A stretch of DNA of 64,000 bases from Hyphomicrobiales bacterium (lineage in GTDB: Bacteria > Pseudomonadota > Alphaproteobacteria > Rhizobiales > Rhizobiaceae). Every line of letters starts with the position of its first letter. Positions within the stretch are counted from its first letter, which is position 1. The stretch covers positions 1 to 64,000 of the forward strand of contig UCMT01000060.1 of the NCBI GenBank assembly GCA_900473795.1. Direction: 5' to 3'. The position numbers were made by a program, and so were the translations under genes. Of this stretch, positions 20,361 through 29,783 are shown piece by piece. The notes below the pieces were generated by a model that had not been told where the DNA came from, searched no databases, and saw nothing but the letters and a program-made list of their open reading frames with translations.

Positions 20361-20750
20361 ATGAACGCTCATGCCATGCCAACGAAGGACGAGATCGTGG
20401 CCCTTGAGAAGTCCTATTGGGACGCAATGAAGGCGAAAGACGGCCGGCGCACTTCAGAACTATCGGGGAAGACCGCGCTCGTCACCGGTGCACAAGGGGT
20501 CATGCGTATCGAGAAAGAGAAAATGGGGAAGATGACCGAGGACGGAAAATGGACCCTCGAATCCTATGATCTCGAAGACGTCGAAGTCTCCACGCCTTCC
20601 GCCGACATCGCGCTCATCGCCTACACTGTGAGGCAAAGCGTCACGATGGACGGAAAGTCGCAAAATCTGCGGGCAGCCGATAGTTCCGTTTGGATCCGCG
20701 GATCAAAAGGATGGGAGTGCCACGCCCATAGCGAGACGTTTCTAAAGTAA
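20361..20750 (+). CDS. NTF2-like/SnoaL-type small protein
   Basis: A 129-residue cytosolic protein with the alpha+beta pattern of DUF4440/SnoaL-like NTF2-fold proteins (VALEKSYWDAMKAKDGR opening helix; paired strands ending SSVWIRGSKGWECHAHSETF). Function ranges from enzymes to ligand carriers, so none is assigned. An AGGAGG site precedes the ATG closely. It is monocistronic. Confidence 0.75.
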   Translation: MNAHAMPTKDEIVALEKSYWDAMKAKDGRRTSELSGKTALVTGAQGVMRIEKEKMGKMTEDGKWTLESYDLEDVEVSTPSADIALIAYTVRQSVTMDGKSQNLRAADSSVWIRGSKGWECHAHSETFLK

Positions 20751-21155
20751 GCGAGGGTGACCGTTTCGGCGCATGGCGGAAGATCTCATTCCCACTTCAC
20801 CGGTGAATGGCCGCTTGGCGCTTCGGACAGGCATCAGGCAAAAAAAGAAGGCCGGTAAAAACCGGCCTGGGGGTGAACCGTACCGAAGGGGGACTGCGGG
20901 CGGGTTCTTGCAAATCATGCGAGCAGTGTTCCACGGCGTGAACATGAGGCAAGACCATCACGGTTTCATGACAGCAGGGCCAATTTCGGCCGTAACCCGC
21001 AACTGACGCTGTTCGCTGCAGCGCCTCGGCGTTCTGATCCATTCGGGCAAAGCGGATTTATTGCAGCCTATTTTTGTAATGCCGGGGTGAACATTGCCGC
21101 GGAAAGGTCCATATAAGGCGTCTCCTTCCGCACGTACCCCTCCGGAACACACTTC
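20751..21155. other. Gene-free interval with a minus-strand terminator and possible small RNA
   Basis: No protein-coding frame is convincing. The interval holds a Rho-independent terminator facing left (20841-20867) with no minus-strand gene to its right, so an RNA transcribed leftward from near 21050-21100 may end there. The right end must also carry the ABC exporter promoter. Confidence 0.5.
20841..20867 (-). terminator. Rho-independent terminator on the minus strand
   Basis: Read leftward: GGCCGG-TTTTTA-CCGGCC, then TTCTTTTTTT. The six-pair GC stem and long U-run are clear. In the plus direction there is no U-run, so the polarity is minus. Confidence 0.75.
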
Positions 21156-22082
21156 ATGGCGCCCATCGTTTCAGTTTCCAATCTGGTGAAAACCTATGCG
21201 TCCGGCTTCCAGGCGCTCAAAGATGTCAGCCTCGAGATCGAGGAGGGCGAGATCCTTGCGCTGCTTGGCCCAAACGGCGCCGGCAAGACGACGCTGATCT
21301 CGATCATCTGCGGCATCGTCAATCCGACGAGCGGCGAGGTCCGGGTCGGCGGCTACGACGTCGTGCGGGATTTTCGCGAGACGCGCTCGATCATCGGCCT
21401 GGTGCCGCAGGAACTGACGACCGACCAGTTCGAGACCGTCTGGAACACGGTGTCCTTCTCGCGCGGCCTGCACGGCAAGAAGCCGGACCCGGCACATATC
21501 GAGAAGGTGCTGAAGGACCTGTCGCTCTACGACAAGAAGGACAACATGCTGCGCGAGCTTTCCGGCGGCATGAAGCGGCGGGTGCTGATCGCCAAGGCGC
21601 TTTCCCACGAGCCGCGCATCCTGTTTCTCGATGAGCCGACGGCGGGTGTCGACGTCAATCTGCGCAAGGACATGTGGCAGGTGGTCGAACGGCTGCGCGA
21701 AACCGGCGTGACGATCATCCTGACGACGCACTACATCGAAGAGGCGGAAGAGATCGCCGATCGCGTCGGCGTCATCAATGGCGGCAAGATCCTGTTGATC
21801 GAGCAAAAGACGGACCTGATGAAGAAGCTCGGGCGCAAGGAACTGCGCGTCGACCTGCAGGAGCCGATCTCGACCATCCCCGAAACGCTCTCCACCTACG
21901 AACTGACGATCGAGGATGAGGGGCACTCGCTGATCTACGATTACAATACGGCAAGCGAGCGCACCGGCATCACGACGCTTTTGACGGCGCTGGCCGAGGC
22001 CGGGATCAGGCTGAAGGACATCTCGACACGGCAGAGCTCGCTCGAGGATATTTTCGTCGAACTGGTGGGAGCACGCGCATGA
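21156..22082 (+). CDS. ABC-2 type transporter ATP-binding protein
   Basis: A 308-residue ATPase of the DrrA/NodI exporter class. It has Walker [11 protein letters not shown]-loop [10 protein letters not shown], signature LSGGMKRR, Walker [13 protein letters not shown] and [11 protein letters not shown]. The LSGGMKRR signature and C-terminal extension (about residues 230-308) are typical of exporters rather than importers. It overlaps the permease start by 4 bp (ATGA). The exported substrate is unknown. Confidence 0.92.
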   Translation: MAPIVSVSNLVKTYASGFQALKDVSLEIEEGEILALLGPNGAGKTTLISIICGIVNPTSGEVRVGGYDVVRDFRETRSIIGLVPQELTTDQFETVWNTVSFSRGLHGKKPDPAHIEKVLKDLSLYDKKDNMLRELSGGMKRRVLIAKALSHEPRILFLDEPTAGVDVNLRKDMWQVVERLRETGVTIILTTHYIEEAEEIADRVGVINGGKILLIEQKTDLMKKLGRKELRVDLQEPISTIPETLSTYELTIEDEGHSLIYDYNTASERTGITTLLTALAEAGIRLKDISTRQSSLEDIFVELVGARA

Positions 22083-22840
22083 ACCTCGAAGCGGTCAAGT
22101 CGATCTATTTCTTCGAGATGGCGCGCACGCGGCGGACGCTTTTGCAGAGCGTCGTCTCGCCGGTCATTTCCACATCGCTCTACTTCATCGTCTTCGGGGC
22201 GGCCGTCGGGTCGCGCATCCAGGAGATCGACGGCGTCTCCTACGGCGCCTTCATCACGCCCGGCCTGATCATGCTGACGTTGCTCACCCAGTGCATCGGC
22301 AACGGTTCGTTCGGCATCTACTTTCCGAAATTCACCGGCACGATCTACGAGATCCTGTCGTCGCCGGTGTCGATGACCGAGATCGTGCTCGGCTATGTCG
22401 GGGCGGCGGCGACCAAAGGGCTGATGATCGGCACGATCATTCTGGGCACGGCGGCGCTGTTCGTCGACCTGCATATCGCCCATCCCCTGGTGATGATCCT
22501 GTTCTTCGTGCTGACGGCCATCACCTTCAGCCTGTTCGGCTTCATCATCGGCATCTGGGCCAAGGATTTCGAGCAGCTGAACCTGATCCCGATGCTGGTG
22601 ATCCCGCCGCTGGTCTTCCTCGGCGGCAGCTTCTACTCGATCGACATGCTGCCACCCTTCTGGCAGGCGGTCAGCCATTTCAACCCGGTGCTCTACCTGA
22701 TCAGCGGCTTCCGCTGGAGCTTCTTCGAGATCGCCGACGTCAATCCGGTCGTCAGTTTTTCGATCATCATTGTATTTCTGGCGGTGCTGATGGGGTTGCT
22801 GACGTGGATATTCAGGACGGGGTATCGGTTGAGGAACTAG
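22079..22840 (+). CDS. ABC-2 type transporter permease
   Basis: A 253-residue membrane protein with about six helices. It shows the ABC-2 landmarks of DrrB/NodJ-type permeases: a [10 protein letters not shown] helix, the [20 protein letters not shown] loop (the conserved amphipathic coupling region), and a [19 protein letters not shown] segment. It forms a two-gene exporter with the upstream ATPase. Confidence 0.92.
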   Translation: MNLEAVKSIYFFEMARTRRTLLQSVVSPVISTSLYFIVFGAAVGSRIQEIDGVSYGAFITPGLIMLTLLTQCIGNGSFGIYFPKFTGTIYEILSSPVSMTEIVLGYVGAAATKGLMIGTIILGTAALFVDLHIAHPLVMILFFVLTAITFSLFGFIIGIWAKDFEQLNLIPMLVIPPLVFLGGSFYSIDMLPPFWQAVSHFNPVLYLISGFRWSFFEIADVNPVVSFSIIIVFLAVLMGLLTWIFRTGYRLRN

Positions 22841-22918
22841 TCGGGGGGCTAATAGGCCGTAGCCAATAGCCAATAGTTATTAGGGCAATGGACATCTCAA
22901 TCTAAGAGACTGATATTC

Positions 22919-22970
22919 CTACTGGCTACTGGCTACTGGCTACTGGCTACTGGCTACTGGCTACTGGCTA
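22919..22970. repeat. Heptanucleotide tandem array (CTACTGG)7
   Basis: Seven perfect CTACTGG units plus CTA. The final CTA is the complement of the TAG stop codon of the aspartic protease gene. About 40 bp to the left, AGCCAATAGCCAATAG is a diverged inverted copy (CTATTGG on the other strand), so the array and this segment can pair as a hairpin between convergent genes. Confidence 0.95.
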
Positions 22971-23669
22971 ATCCCTCAATCGCAACTCGTCCGTCTGCAT
23001 TTGCAGGAAACCCAGTGTCGACAAGAAGCTCATGCCGAGCAGGCTCTGGTCGAGCTTGCCTGCCTCGGCGACGCTGGCGCGGATGTCGTTGCGGACGATC
23101 GGGCCGATGGCGACTTCGGCGAGCGTGACGGGGGCGGCGCGGGCCGTGCCGTTGGCGGTCAGCACGGTCTGGGTGTAGGCGAGGCCGGCGGGGTTGAGGC
23201 CAAGCTTTTCAGCATCCTCGTAGGACAGCGCCACCGTGCTGGCGCCTGTGTCGACCAGCATCTGGACGCTCTCGCCATTGATCGTCACCGGCGTTTCGAA
23301 GTGGCCGTTCAGGACCTTGTGCAGCACGACTTCCTGGCGGCCCTCATTGTCGGTGAAGACCGTGGCCCGGCCGGGGATGAGGCCGCCTGCCAGCCGGTTG
23401 CCGAAGGATTGCAGGTCGTTGCGGTAGAGATAGACCGACACGAGAACCAGGATGATCAGCACCCAGATGGCGAATTGGCGAAGGCTCTGGCCGATGTGGC
23501 GCCGGCTCTGCAGGATGCCGGTGCTGATCATGGCCGCGATGGCGCCAAGCGCGACGAGGCGGCCGAAGTCGTCGTTCATGATGCCGAAGGTACGGCCGCT
23601 GTCGTGGTTCAGGATGAGAAAGACGAGCCCAACCGCCAGGATGCCGAGAAGAATGGCCAGCCTGTTCAT
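22968..23669 (-). CDS. TIGR02281-family retropepsin-like aspartic protease
   Basis: A 233-residue membrane-anchored protease. Two to three N-terminal helices (residues 3-20, 37-52, 65-83) precede a periplasmic or cytosolic retropepsin-like domain. The active site is VDTGAS near residue 138, with the family's second glycine strand (LGMSFLSTLG). One catalytic Asp per chain implies a dimer. The start overlaps the end of DUF1289 by 4 bp, so the two are co-translated. The stop codon is the end of a heptamer array. Confidence 0.9.
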   Translation of the reverse strand: MNRLAILLGILAVGLVFLILNHDSGRTFGIMNDDFGRLVALGAIAAMISTGILQSRRHIGQSLRQFAIWVLIILVLVSVYLYRNDLQSFGNRLAGGLIPGRATVFTDNEGRQEVVLHKVLNGHFETPVTINGESVQMLVDTGASTVALSYEDAEKLGLNPAGLAYTQTVLTANGTARAAPVTLAEVAIGPIVRNDIRASVAEAGKLDQSLLGMSFLSTLGFLQMQTDELRLRD

Positions 23670-23890
23670 TCCTGGTCGACCCGTTCGCGGGCCATGCGGG
23701 CCCGGCGTGTTTCGCGGCGCGGCTTGCGTTCCACCGTTTCGAGCCGGGCGGGCAGCAGCTCCATGACGGTGCGGCGCTGCTCGGACGTATAGAGCGTCCA
23801 GGCGCCGATCTCGTCGCGCGTGCGGCCGCAGCCGAAGCAGTAGCCGGTTTTCATGTCGATCGAACAGACGAGGATGCAGGGCGATTCCAT
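23666..23890 (-). CDS. DUF1289 small cysteine protein
   Basis: A 74-residue protein with the DUF1289 pattern SPCILVCSIDMKTGYCFGCG, four cysteines in a probable metal site, then a W-x-x-Y/T helix and a very basic tail. Function is unknown. It is upstream of and overlapping the aspartic protease gene, a common pairing in Rhizobiales. Confidence 0.88.
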   Translation of the reverse strand: MESPCILVCSIDMKTGYCFGCGRTRDEIGAWTLYTSEQRRTVMELLPARLETVERKPRRETRRARMARERVDQE

Positions 23891-23935
23891 AAAGGCGTAA
23901 CGTCCATCAAGAGCGGTTCGAAATATATCGGCGTT

Positions 23936-24724
23936 TCAAATCGCCAGCGCAAGGGCGGCGAGAACCGCGATTTCGCTCAGTTGTTGTGTGGCACCGATTG
24001 TGTCGCCCGTATGGCCGCCGATCTTGCCGGCGACGATTTGGCTGAAGGCGGGCACTGTTGCGGCAAAGGCGGCAACGGAAAGCACCGCGGCAAGCAGCGA
24101 GGCGCCCGAGACAAGCAGAAGAAGGGCCGCCGAAACGACGCCGAGAACAAGCGCGAAGGTCACCGCAGCCGCATCCGGTTCGCCGGCCGAGGCGGCAACG
24201 CCATCCTTGCGGGCCGGCGGCAGTTTCGACCAGTGCCAGACCATCGCCGTGCGGCTGAGTGCGGCCGCGGCAAGCACGAGCAGGCCGGCGCCGCTCGGCG
24301 ACACCAGCGGGATCACCGCGGCAAGCGCCGAAACGCGCAGGCCAAAGGAGAGGATGAGCGCGACCGCGCCGTAGGAGCCGATGCGGCTGTCCTTCATGAT
24401 GATCAGCGCGCTTTCCTTCGACCGGCCGCCTCCCAGGCCGTCGGCCGTGTCGCTGAGGCCGTCCTCGTGCAGGGCGCCGGTGATCAGCGCCTGGATCGTT
24501 ACCGCGACGAAGGCGGTAAAGAGGGGGGCCGCCTGGATGGCGCTGAAGATGGAGACGATCGCTGCCGCCGGCAGCACGATCAGCAGCCCCGCGACGGGGA
24601 AGGCGCGCACGGCCCGGCTCAGGCGTCCGTCGAAATTGACGAAATGGCGCTGCGGCATGTGGATGCGGCTGAGAAAGGCGACCGAGCGCGCCACGTCGTC
24701 GATGAAGTCGCGGATATCGAACAT
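23936..24724 (-). CDS. cobS: Adenosylcobinamide-GDP ribazoletransferase (cobalamin synthase)
   Basis: A 262-residue integral membrane enzyme joining adenosylcobinamide-GDP to alpha-ribazole (phosphate) in the last stage of cobalamin synthesis. The family's catalytic acidic motif ALHEDGLSDTADGLGGG is intact near residues 80-97, with GRSKESALIIMKDSRIGSYG following. The ATG at 24724 has a GGGGGAG site; an upstream ATG at 24760 lacks one. It is divergent from cobT, with 273 bp between in which no cobalamin riboswitch was recognised. Confidence 0.93.
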   Translation of the reverse strand: MFDIRDFIDDVARSVAFLSRIHMPQRHFVNFDGRLSRAVRAFPVAGLLIVLPAAAIVSIFSAIQAAPLFTAFVAVTIQALITGALHEDGLSDTADGLGGGRSKESALIIMKDSRIGSYGAVALILSFGLRVSALAAVIPLVSPSGAGLLVLAAAALSRTAMVWHWSKLPPARKDGVAASAGEPDAAAVTFALVLGVVSAALLLLVSGASLLAAVLSVAAFAATVPAFSQIVAGKIGGHTGDTIGATQQLSEIAVLAALALAI

Positions 24725-24997
24725 TGGCTCCCCCTGGCGTTTTCCCGCGTTCGAGCGCATGCGGAAAAACGCACTGCTTGCTGATTCCGGAGCATCTTAT
24801 CCGCTTGCAAGCGCTTCGGCTTGAAGAGGGCTGCTCCAGCGATCCGCCCCCCGCGAATCGGTGTTTTCCGGCTGATCATGCGACGGCGACACGAACAGGC
24901 GCAAATGCCGTTGCCGGATTTGTCATCGCGCTCTATGAGGAAGCACCTTTGCGGGCGAAGCATCCGCTGACGACGAGACGACAAGAGGATACCGATC

Positions 24998-26014
24998 ATG
25001 AGTGCCAGCGGCCTGCCGTTCGACGATTTCCGTGAGTTGCTGCGCAATCTGCCAGGCCCCGACAGCGCGGCGCTGGTGGCGGCCCGCGAGCGGGATGCGC
25101 AGTTGACCAAGCCGCCGGGGGCACTCGGGCGGCTGGAGGAGATCGCCTTCTGGCTCGCCGCCTGGACGGGCAGGGCGCCCGCGGTCAACCGGCCGCTGGT
25201 GGCGATCTTCGCCGGCAATCACGGCGTGACGAAACAGGGCGTGACGCCTTTCCCGCCCTCGGTGACGGCGCAGATGGTCGAGAATTTCGCGGCCGGCGGC
25301 GCTGCCATCAACCAGATCTGCGTCAGTCATGATCTCGGGCTGAAGGTGTTCGACCTGGCGCTGGATTACCCGACTGCCGATATCACCGAAGAGGCGGCGC
25401 TTTCGGAGCGCGACTGCGCGGCCACCATGGCCTTCGGCATGGAGGCGGTTGCCGGCGGCACCGATCTTCTGTGCATCGGCGAAATGGGCATCGGCAACAC
25501 GACGATCGCGGCTGCGATCAACCTGGCGCTCTATGGCGGCACGGCGCAGGATTGGGTCGGTCCCGGTACGGGATCGCAGGGCGAGGTTCTGGCCCGCAAG
25601 ATCGCCGCCGTCGAAAAGGCGGTGGCGCTGCATGCCGACCATCTGTCCGATCCGCTGGAAGTGCTGCGACGCCTCGGCGGCCGCGAGATCGCCGCCATGG
25701 CCGGCGCGATCCTTGCCGCGCGCATGCAGAAGATCCCCGTCATCATCGACGGCTATGTCGCAACGACGGCTGCCGCCATCCTGCGTGCCGTCAATCCGGC
25801 AGCGCTCGATCACTGCCTGATCGGCCACGTTTCGGCCGAGCCGGGGCACATGAAGGCGATCGAGATGCTCGGCAAGACGCCGCTTCTGGCACTCGGCATG
25901 CGGCTCGGCGAAGGGACCGGTGCCGCCCTTGCAGCGGGCATCGTCAAGGCCGCTGCTGCCTGCCATTCGGGCATGGCGACGTTTGCCCAGGCCGGCGTCA
26001 GCAACAAGAGCTGA
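24998..26014 (+). CDS. cobT: Nicotinate-nucleotide--dimethylbenzimidazole phosphoribosyltransferase
   Basis: A 338-residue cytosolic enzyme making alpha-ribazole phosphate from NaMN and dimethylbenzimidazole (called CobU in some alphaproteobacterial schemes). It contains KPPGALGRLEEIAFWLA, the IFAGNHGVTKQGVTPFP loop, GEMGIGNTTIAAA, and the conserved C-terminal SAEPGHMKAIEMLGKTPLLA with the base-activating Glu. Length equals the family norm. It is divergently arranged with cobS, its pathway partner. Confidence 0.95.
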   Translation: MSASGLPFDDFRELLRNLPGPDSAALVAARERDAQLTKPPGALGRLEEIAFWLAAWTGRAPAVNRPLVAIFAGNHGVTKQGVTPFPPSVTAQMVENFAAGGAAINQICVSHDLGLKVFDLALDYPTADITEEAALSERDCAATMAFGMEAVAGGTDLLCIGEMGIGNTTIAAAINLALYGGTAQDWVGPGTGSQGEVLARKIAAVEKAVALHADHLSDPLEVLRRLGGREIAAMAGAILAARMQKIPVIIDGYVATTAAAILRAVNPAALDHCLIGHVSAEPGHMKAIEMLGKTPLLALGMRLGEGTGAALAAGIVKAAAACHSGMATFAQAGVSNKS

Positions 26015-26291
26015 CGGGCGTCCGGGATATTGCCACCGGTTGCAACACAGGATGTGGTCGAGGTTATACCGCGATTCGTTGTCGATCCAGCATGAAAGCC
26101 CGCCTATACCGTTAATTGCGACGCTTGCCGCCATCGTCCGGCCATGATGGGGCTTGATACGGCATGCCTTCTCACCTATGCGGATGCGGCGATCTGATCA
26201 CAACCCGCAGCCGTTTGAAAAGACGAACATTCAGGCCGGTGTCAGAATTGCATGCTCGATGCATTCGCTCCACGCGGCGCTAGGAGCGAAC

Positions 26292-26708
26292 ATGTATCTG
26301 GACAGGGACTTTCGTGGCATGGGCAGTGAAAAGCCGGTAAAGAAGCACACGGGCATCCGGCATTTCTTCGCCGCTGCAAGCTACTCGCTGGGCGGTGCCA
26401 AGCGCCTGTTGGGTGAGGCGGCATTTCGCCACGAACTCATGGCCTTCGGGGGCGCCATGGTGGCGTTCGTCATCAGCGGCGCGACCTTCTTCCAATATGT
26501 CGCGATGCTGGTGCTGTTCCTGCTGATGATCGCCTTTGAAGCGCTGAACACGGCGATCGAGGAAATCGTCGATCGCGTCTCCCCGGAAATCTCCGAGATG
26601 GGCAAGAATGCCAAGGATCTCGGCTCGCTGGCCTGCCTCTGCGTCATTGTCGCCAATGCCGGCTACGCGGCCTATGTCGTCTTCCTGTCGAAGCTTTTCG
26701 CGGTCTAA
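26292..26708 (+). CDS. dgkA: Diacylglycerol kinase
   Basis: A 138-residue inner-membrane kinase that recycles diacylglycerol to phosphatidic acid, often needed when osmoregulated glucans are made. Three helices, with the catalytic stretch [18 protein letters not shown] and KDLGSLA, are intact. The N-terminus is about 15 residues longer than E. coli DgkA. The ATG at 26292 has a TAGGAG site. The TAA stop is the first base triplet of a 106-bp interspersed repeat. Confidence 0.93.
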   Translation: MYLDRDFRGMGSEKPVKKHTGIRHFFAAASYSLGGAKRLLGEAAFRHELMAFGGAMVAFVISGATFFQYVAMLVLFLLMIAFEALNTAIEEIVDRVSPEISEMGKNAKDLGSLACLCVIVANAGYAAYVVFLSKLFAV

Positions 26709-26807
26709 GCAGACTTTCGTTGGCAAGCCGACGATTCATCTGCCTAGCTCTGTTTTGTCGCAGGTTTTGATCGGAAAACCGCGGGACACTTTTCCGAAAC
26801 CTGCTTG
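26706..26807. repeat. ~106-bp interspersed repeat, copy 3
   Basis: It begins at the dgkA stop (TAAGCAGACTTTCGTTGGC) and ends CCGAAACCTGCTTG. It differs from copy 2 mainly in the central linker. Confidence 0.85.
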
Positions 26808-26886
26808 AGGTCCCCCGCGTTTTATTCCCGCCTCAGCTTTCAAATTAAATTGAGCGGCGGCGCGGCGTGCCGGTGCCGATCAAAGT

Positions 26887-26901
26887 TGACGCGGGAAATC
26901 A
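26887..26901 (+). promoter_or_regulatory. Iron-responsive operator (TGA-N9-TCA) before fbpA
   Basis: TGA-CGCGGGAAA-TCA matches the iron-responsive operator recognised by RirA in Rhizobium. It overlaps a TTGACG -35-like element, with AT-rich AATTATATA about 17 bases downstream as -10. It lies 60 bp upstream of the fbpA ATG, so iron-replete repression of fbpABC is predicted. Confidence 0.65.
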
Positions 26902-26960
26902 TAATTATATACCGGAACCGCCGGGCAGGATGGTCCGGCCAAATATTTCGAGAGGCTTCC

Positions 26961-27971
26961 ATGAAAATTTCGATCCCAGGTTCCGCAAGCGCGCTTGTGC
27001 TGGCCACTGCGCTGCTTGGCGCGACCGCCGTCAAGGCCGACGACATCGGTATCGTCGTCTACAATGCCCAGCATGAGAGCCTTGGCATTGAATGGGCCGA
27101 GGCCTTCACCAAGGAAACCGGCATTCCGGTGACCCTGCGCAAGGGCAGCGACATGGAGTTCGCCAACCAGATCGTCCAGGAAGGTGCCGCATCGCCGGCC
27201 GACGTGTTCCTGACGGAGAATTCGCCGGCCATGTCGCTGGTCGATGGGGCAGGGTTGTTCGAGCCGATCGCCGCCGACACGCTGGCGCAGGTGCCGGAGA
27301 ATTTCCGCCCCTCCAACGGCCACTGGATCGGCGTTGCCGCTCGCTCGACCGTGTTTGCCTATGACAAGACCAAGCTCAGCGAAGACAAGCTGCCGAAGTC
27401 TCTGCTCGACCTCGCCGATCCGAGCTGGAAGGGCCGCTGGGCAGCGTCGCCTTCGGGTGCCGACTTCCAGGCGATCGTCAGCGCGCTTCTGTCGCTCAAG
27501 GGCGAAGAGGCAACCGCGTCGTGGCTCGCGTCGATGAAGGAGAACTTCACGGCCTACAAGGGCAACTCGACGGCGATGAAGGCGGTCAACGCCGGCGAAG
27601 TTGAAGGCGCGGTGATCTATCACTATTACTATTTCGGCGATCAGGCGAAGACCGGCGAGAACAGCAAGAATGTCGCGCTGCACTTTTTCAAGAATGAAGA
27701 CCCGGGCGCATTCGTCAGCATTTCCGGCGGCGGCGTGCTCGCGGCCAGCCAGCACAAGGAAAACGCCCAGAAATTCCTGAAGTGGCTGACGGGCAAGGGC
27801 GGCCAGGCGATCCTGCGCGACGGTACCTCCTTTGAATATGCCGTCGGCAACGGCGAAGCGTCGAACGCAGCGCTGCCGGCGCTCTCCGGCCTGCAATACC
27901 CAAAGGTCGATCCGGCGACGCTGAACAGCGCAAAAGTCACAGACCTGATGACGGCGGCCGGTCTGCTGTGA
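26961..27971 (+). CDS. fbpA: Iron(III) ABC transporter periplasmic binding protein
   Basis: A 336-residue secreted protein. The signal peptide ends near ATAVKA and the mature protein opens DDIGIVVYNAQHESLGIEWA. The FbpA/AfuA-type ferric-binding fold shows paired tyrosines in VIYHYYYFGDQA, the usual Fe(III)-coordinating Tyr pair. It delivers iron to FbpBC downstream. A GAGAGG site precedes the ATG. The operator upstream supports iron control. Confidence 0.9.
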   Translation: MKISIPGSASALVLATALLGATAVKADDIGIVVYNAQHESLGIEWAEAFTKETGIPVTLRKGSDMEFANQIVQEGAASPADVFLTENSPAMSLVDGAGLFEPIAADTLAQVPENFRPSNGHWIGVAARSTVFAYDKTKLSEDKLPKSLLDLADPSWKGRWAASPSGADFQAIVSALLSLKGEEATASWLASMKENFTAYKGNSTAMKAVNAGEVEGAVIYHYYYFGDQAKTGENSKNVALHFFKNEDPGAFVSISGGGVLAASQHKENAQKFLKWLTGKGGQAILRDGTSFEYAVGNGEASNAALPALSGLQYPKVDPATLNSAKVTDLMTAAGLL

Positions 27972-28033
27972 TAGGCAAGGTCTAAACCTGAACGGAACTC
28001 TCCGCTTAGGGATCGTCATCCGGACTGCCGCAC

Positions 28034-28128
28034 AATTCCTCAAGCCGGGATCGCTTCGAGGAATTATGCAGCAGTTTAAACGTGTTACAGCGTTCTTTTC
28101 GCGTCATATCCGACGCGCGGCGCTGTAG
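28034..28128. repeat. Second interspersed repeat family, copy 1
   Basis: This segment from AATTCCTC through ATTATGCAGCAGTTTAAAC to GACGCGCGGCGCTGTAG matches 54403-54498 and a fragment at 18857. It holds internal dyads (AATTCCTC/GAGGAATT). The same general sequence is common between rhizobial genes. It lies between fbpA and fbpB. Confidence 0.75.
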
Positions 28129-28193
28129 CGGCAACATTCGCAGCGGCGCGTGAATGCCGCTGCGAATGTCTTTTTGGTTTGAAAGCAGAGATC

Positions 28194-29783
28194 TTGAGCG
28201 CCACCGCGTTTCATGCCGAATCCTCCTCCCTGCGGCGGTTGGCCGTTGCCGCCAGAGGCCGTTCGCGGGTTCCCTATCTCTGGGTGACGATCATTGCGGC
28301 CTTCGTTTCGCTCGTCAGTCTCGTGCCGCTCGGCTTCATCGCCTGGATCACCATCCAGACCGGCTGGGAAACGGCGTCAAAGCTGATTTTTCGCGGCCGT
28401 GTCGGCGAACTGCTGATCAACACGGCGCTGCTCGAGCTCTGCACCATCCCGCTGACGATCGTGCTGTCGGTGGCGCTCGCGTGGCTGACGGAGCGGACCG
28501 ATCTGCCCGGCGCTCGCGTTTGGGCCTGGCTTGCGGTGGCGCCGCTTGCGGTTCCGGCCTTCGTGCACAGCTATGCCTGGATCAGCCTGTTTCCCGGCCT
28601 GCATGGGTTGGCCGGGGGCGTGCTGGTATCGGTGCTCGCCTATTTCCCGTTCCTCTATCTGCCGATTGCCGCGCAACTCAGGCGTCTTGATCCGGCGATC
28701 GAGGATGCGGCAGCCTCGCTCGGGCTCAATCCGTGGCAGGTCTTCTTCCGCGCCATCCTGCCGCAGCTCAGGCTGGCGATCTGTGGCGGCTCGCTGCTGG
28801 TGGGCCTCCATCTTCTGGCCGAATACGGTCTCTACGTGATGATCCGTTTCGACACGTTCTCGACGGCCATCGTCGACCAGTTCCAGTCGGCCTTCAACGG
28901 CCCGGCGGCGAACATGCTGGCAGGCGTTCTCGTCGCCTGCTGCCTGCTGCTCCTCGGCATCGAGGTGCTCCTGCGCGGCGGCGAGCGCTATGCCCGCGTC
29001 GGTTCCGGCGCTGCGCGTCCGGCAGATACGCGGCGGCTCGGCTGGATGATCGTTCCGGCACTTGCCCTCAACGTCGCGACGGTGGCGCTGGCGATCGGGG
29101 TGCCTTTCGTGACCCTGACGCGCTGGCTTTATATCGGCGGCGCCGAGATCTGGCGGATCGATCTCGTCGGCGGCGCGTTCGGGCAGACCGTATTGCTGGC
29201 CATCGCCGGCGGCGTGTTGGCGACGGTCGCCGCGGCGCCGATGGCCTGGCTGTCGGTGCGCGCGCCCGGCCGGCTGCAGCGCATCTTCGAGGCCTGCCAC
29301 TATTATGTCGGCGCGCTTCCCGGCGTGGTGGTGGCCCTGGCGCTGGTGACGATCACGGTGCGGCTGATCCTGCCGCTCTACCAGACATTCGCGACCCTTT
29401 TCCTTGCCTATGTGCTGCTGTTCCTGCCGCGCGCCATGGTCGGCCTGCGCACGAGCATCGCACAGGCGCCCGTCGAACTCGAGCGCGCGGCGATGGCCCT
29501 GGGGCGTACGCCCTTCCAGGCGGTTCGCCAGACGACGATGCGGCTGGCGGCACCCGGCGTTGCGGCCAGTACGGCGCTGGTGGCGCTCGGCATCACCAAC
29601 GAACTGACGGCGACGCTGATGCTGTCACCCACCGGCGTCGAGACTTTGGCCACCAAATTCTGGTCGCTCACCAGCGAGATCGACTATGTCGCAGCGGCGC
29701 CCTATGCGGTGATGATGGTGCTCTTGTCACTACCGCTGACCTTCCTCCTTTACATCCAATCCAGACGGGCAGCCGGGCAATGA
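28194..29783 (+). CDS. fbpB: Iron(III) ABC transporter permease
   Basis: A 529-residue fused double permease with about twelve helices in two halves. Each half carries an EAA-type coupling loop ([21 protein letters not shown] and [20 protein letters not shown]). Length and duplication fit FbpB/SfuB. Start codons are TTG: 28194 has a weak GCAGAG site and 28179 has none. The stop overlaps fbpC by 4 bp. A repeat in the 222-bp gap to fbpA may reduce read-through, keeping binding protein in excess. Confidence 0.9.
   Translation: MSATAFHAESSSLRRLAVAARGRSRVPYLWVTIIAAFVSLVSLVPLGFIAWITIQTGWETASKLIFRGRVGELLINTALLELCTIPLTIVLSVALAWLTERTDLPGARVWAWLAVAPLAVPAFVHSYAWISLFPGLHGLAGGVLVSVLAYFPFLYLPIAAQLRRLDPAIEDAAASLGLNPWQVFFRAILPQLRLAICGGSLLVGLHLLAEYGLYVMIRFDTFSTAIVDQFQSAFNGPAANMLAGVLVACCLLLLGIEVLLRGGERYARVGSGAARPADTRRLGWMIVPALALNVATVALAIGVPFVTLTRWLYIGGAEIWRIDLVGGAFGQTVLLAIAGGVLATVAAAPMAWLSVRAPGRLQRIFEACHYYVGALPGVVVALALVTITVRLILPLYQTFATLFLAYVLLFLPRAMVGLRTSIAQAPVELERAAMALGRTPFQAVRQTTMRLAAPGVAASTALVALGITNELTATLMLSPTGVETLATKFWSLTSEIDYVAAAPYAVMMVLLSLPLTFLLYIQSRRAAGQ

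Noticed and set aside
22919-22970. Heptamer array considered as a CRISPR
   Set aside because: Units are contiguous 7-mers with no spacers; no cas genes.
24725-24997. Cobalamin riboswitch between cobS and cobT
   Set aside because: No B12-box-like core was recognised in either direction.
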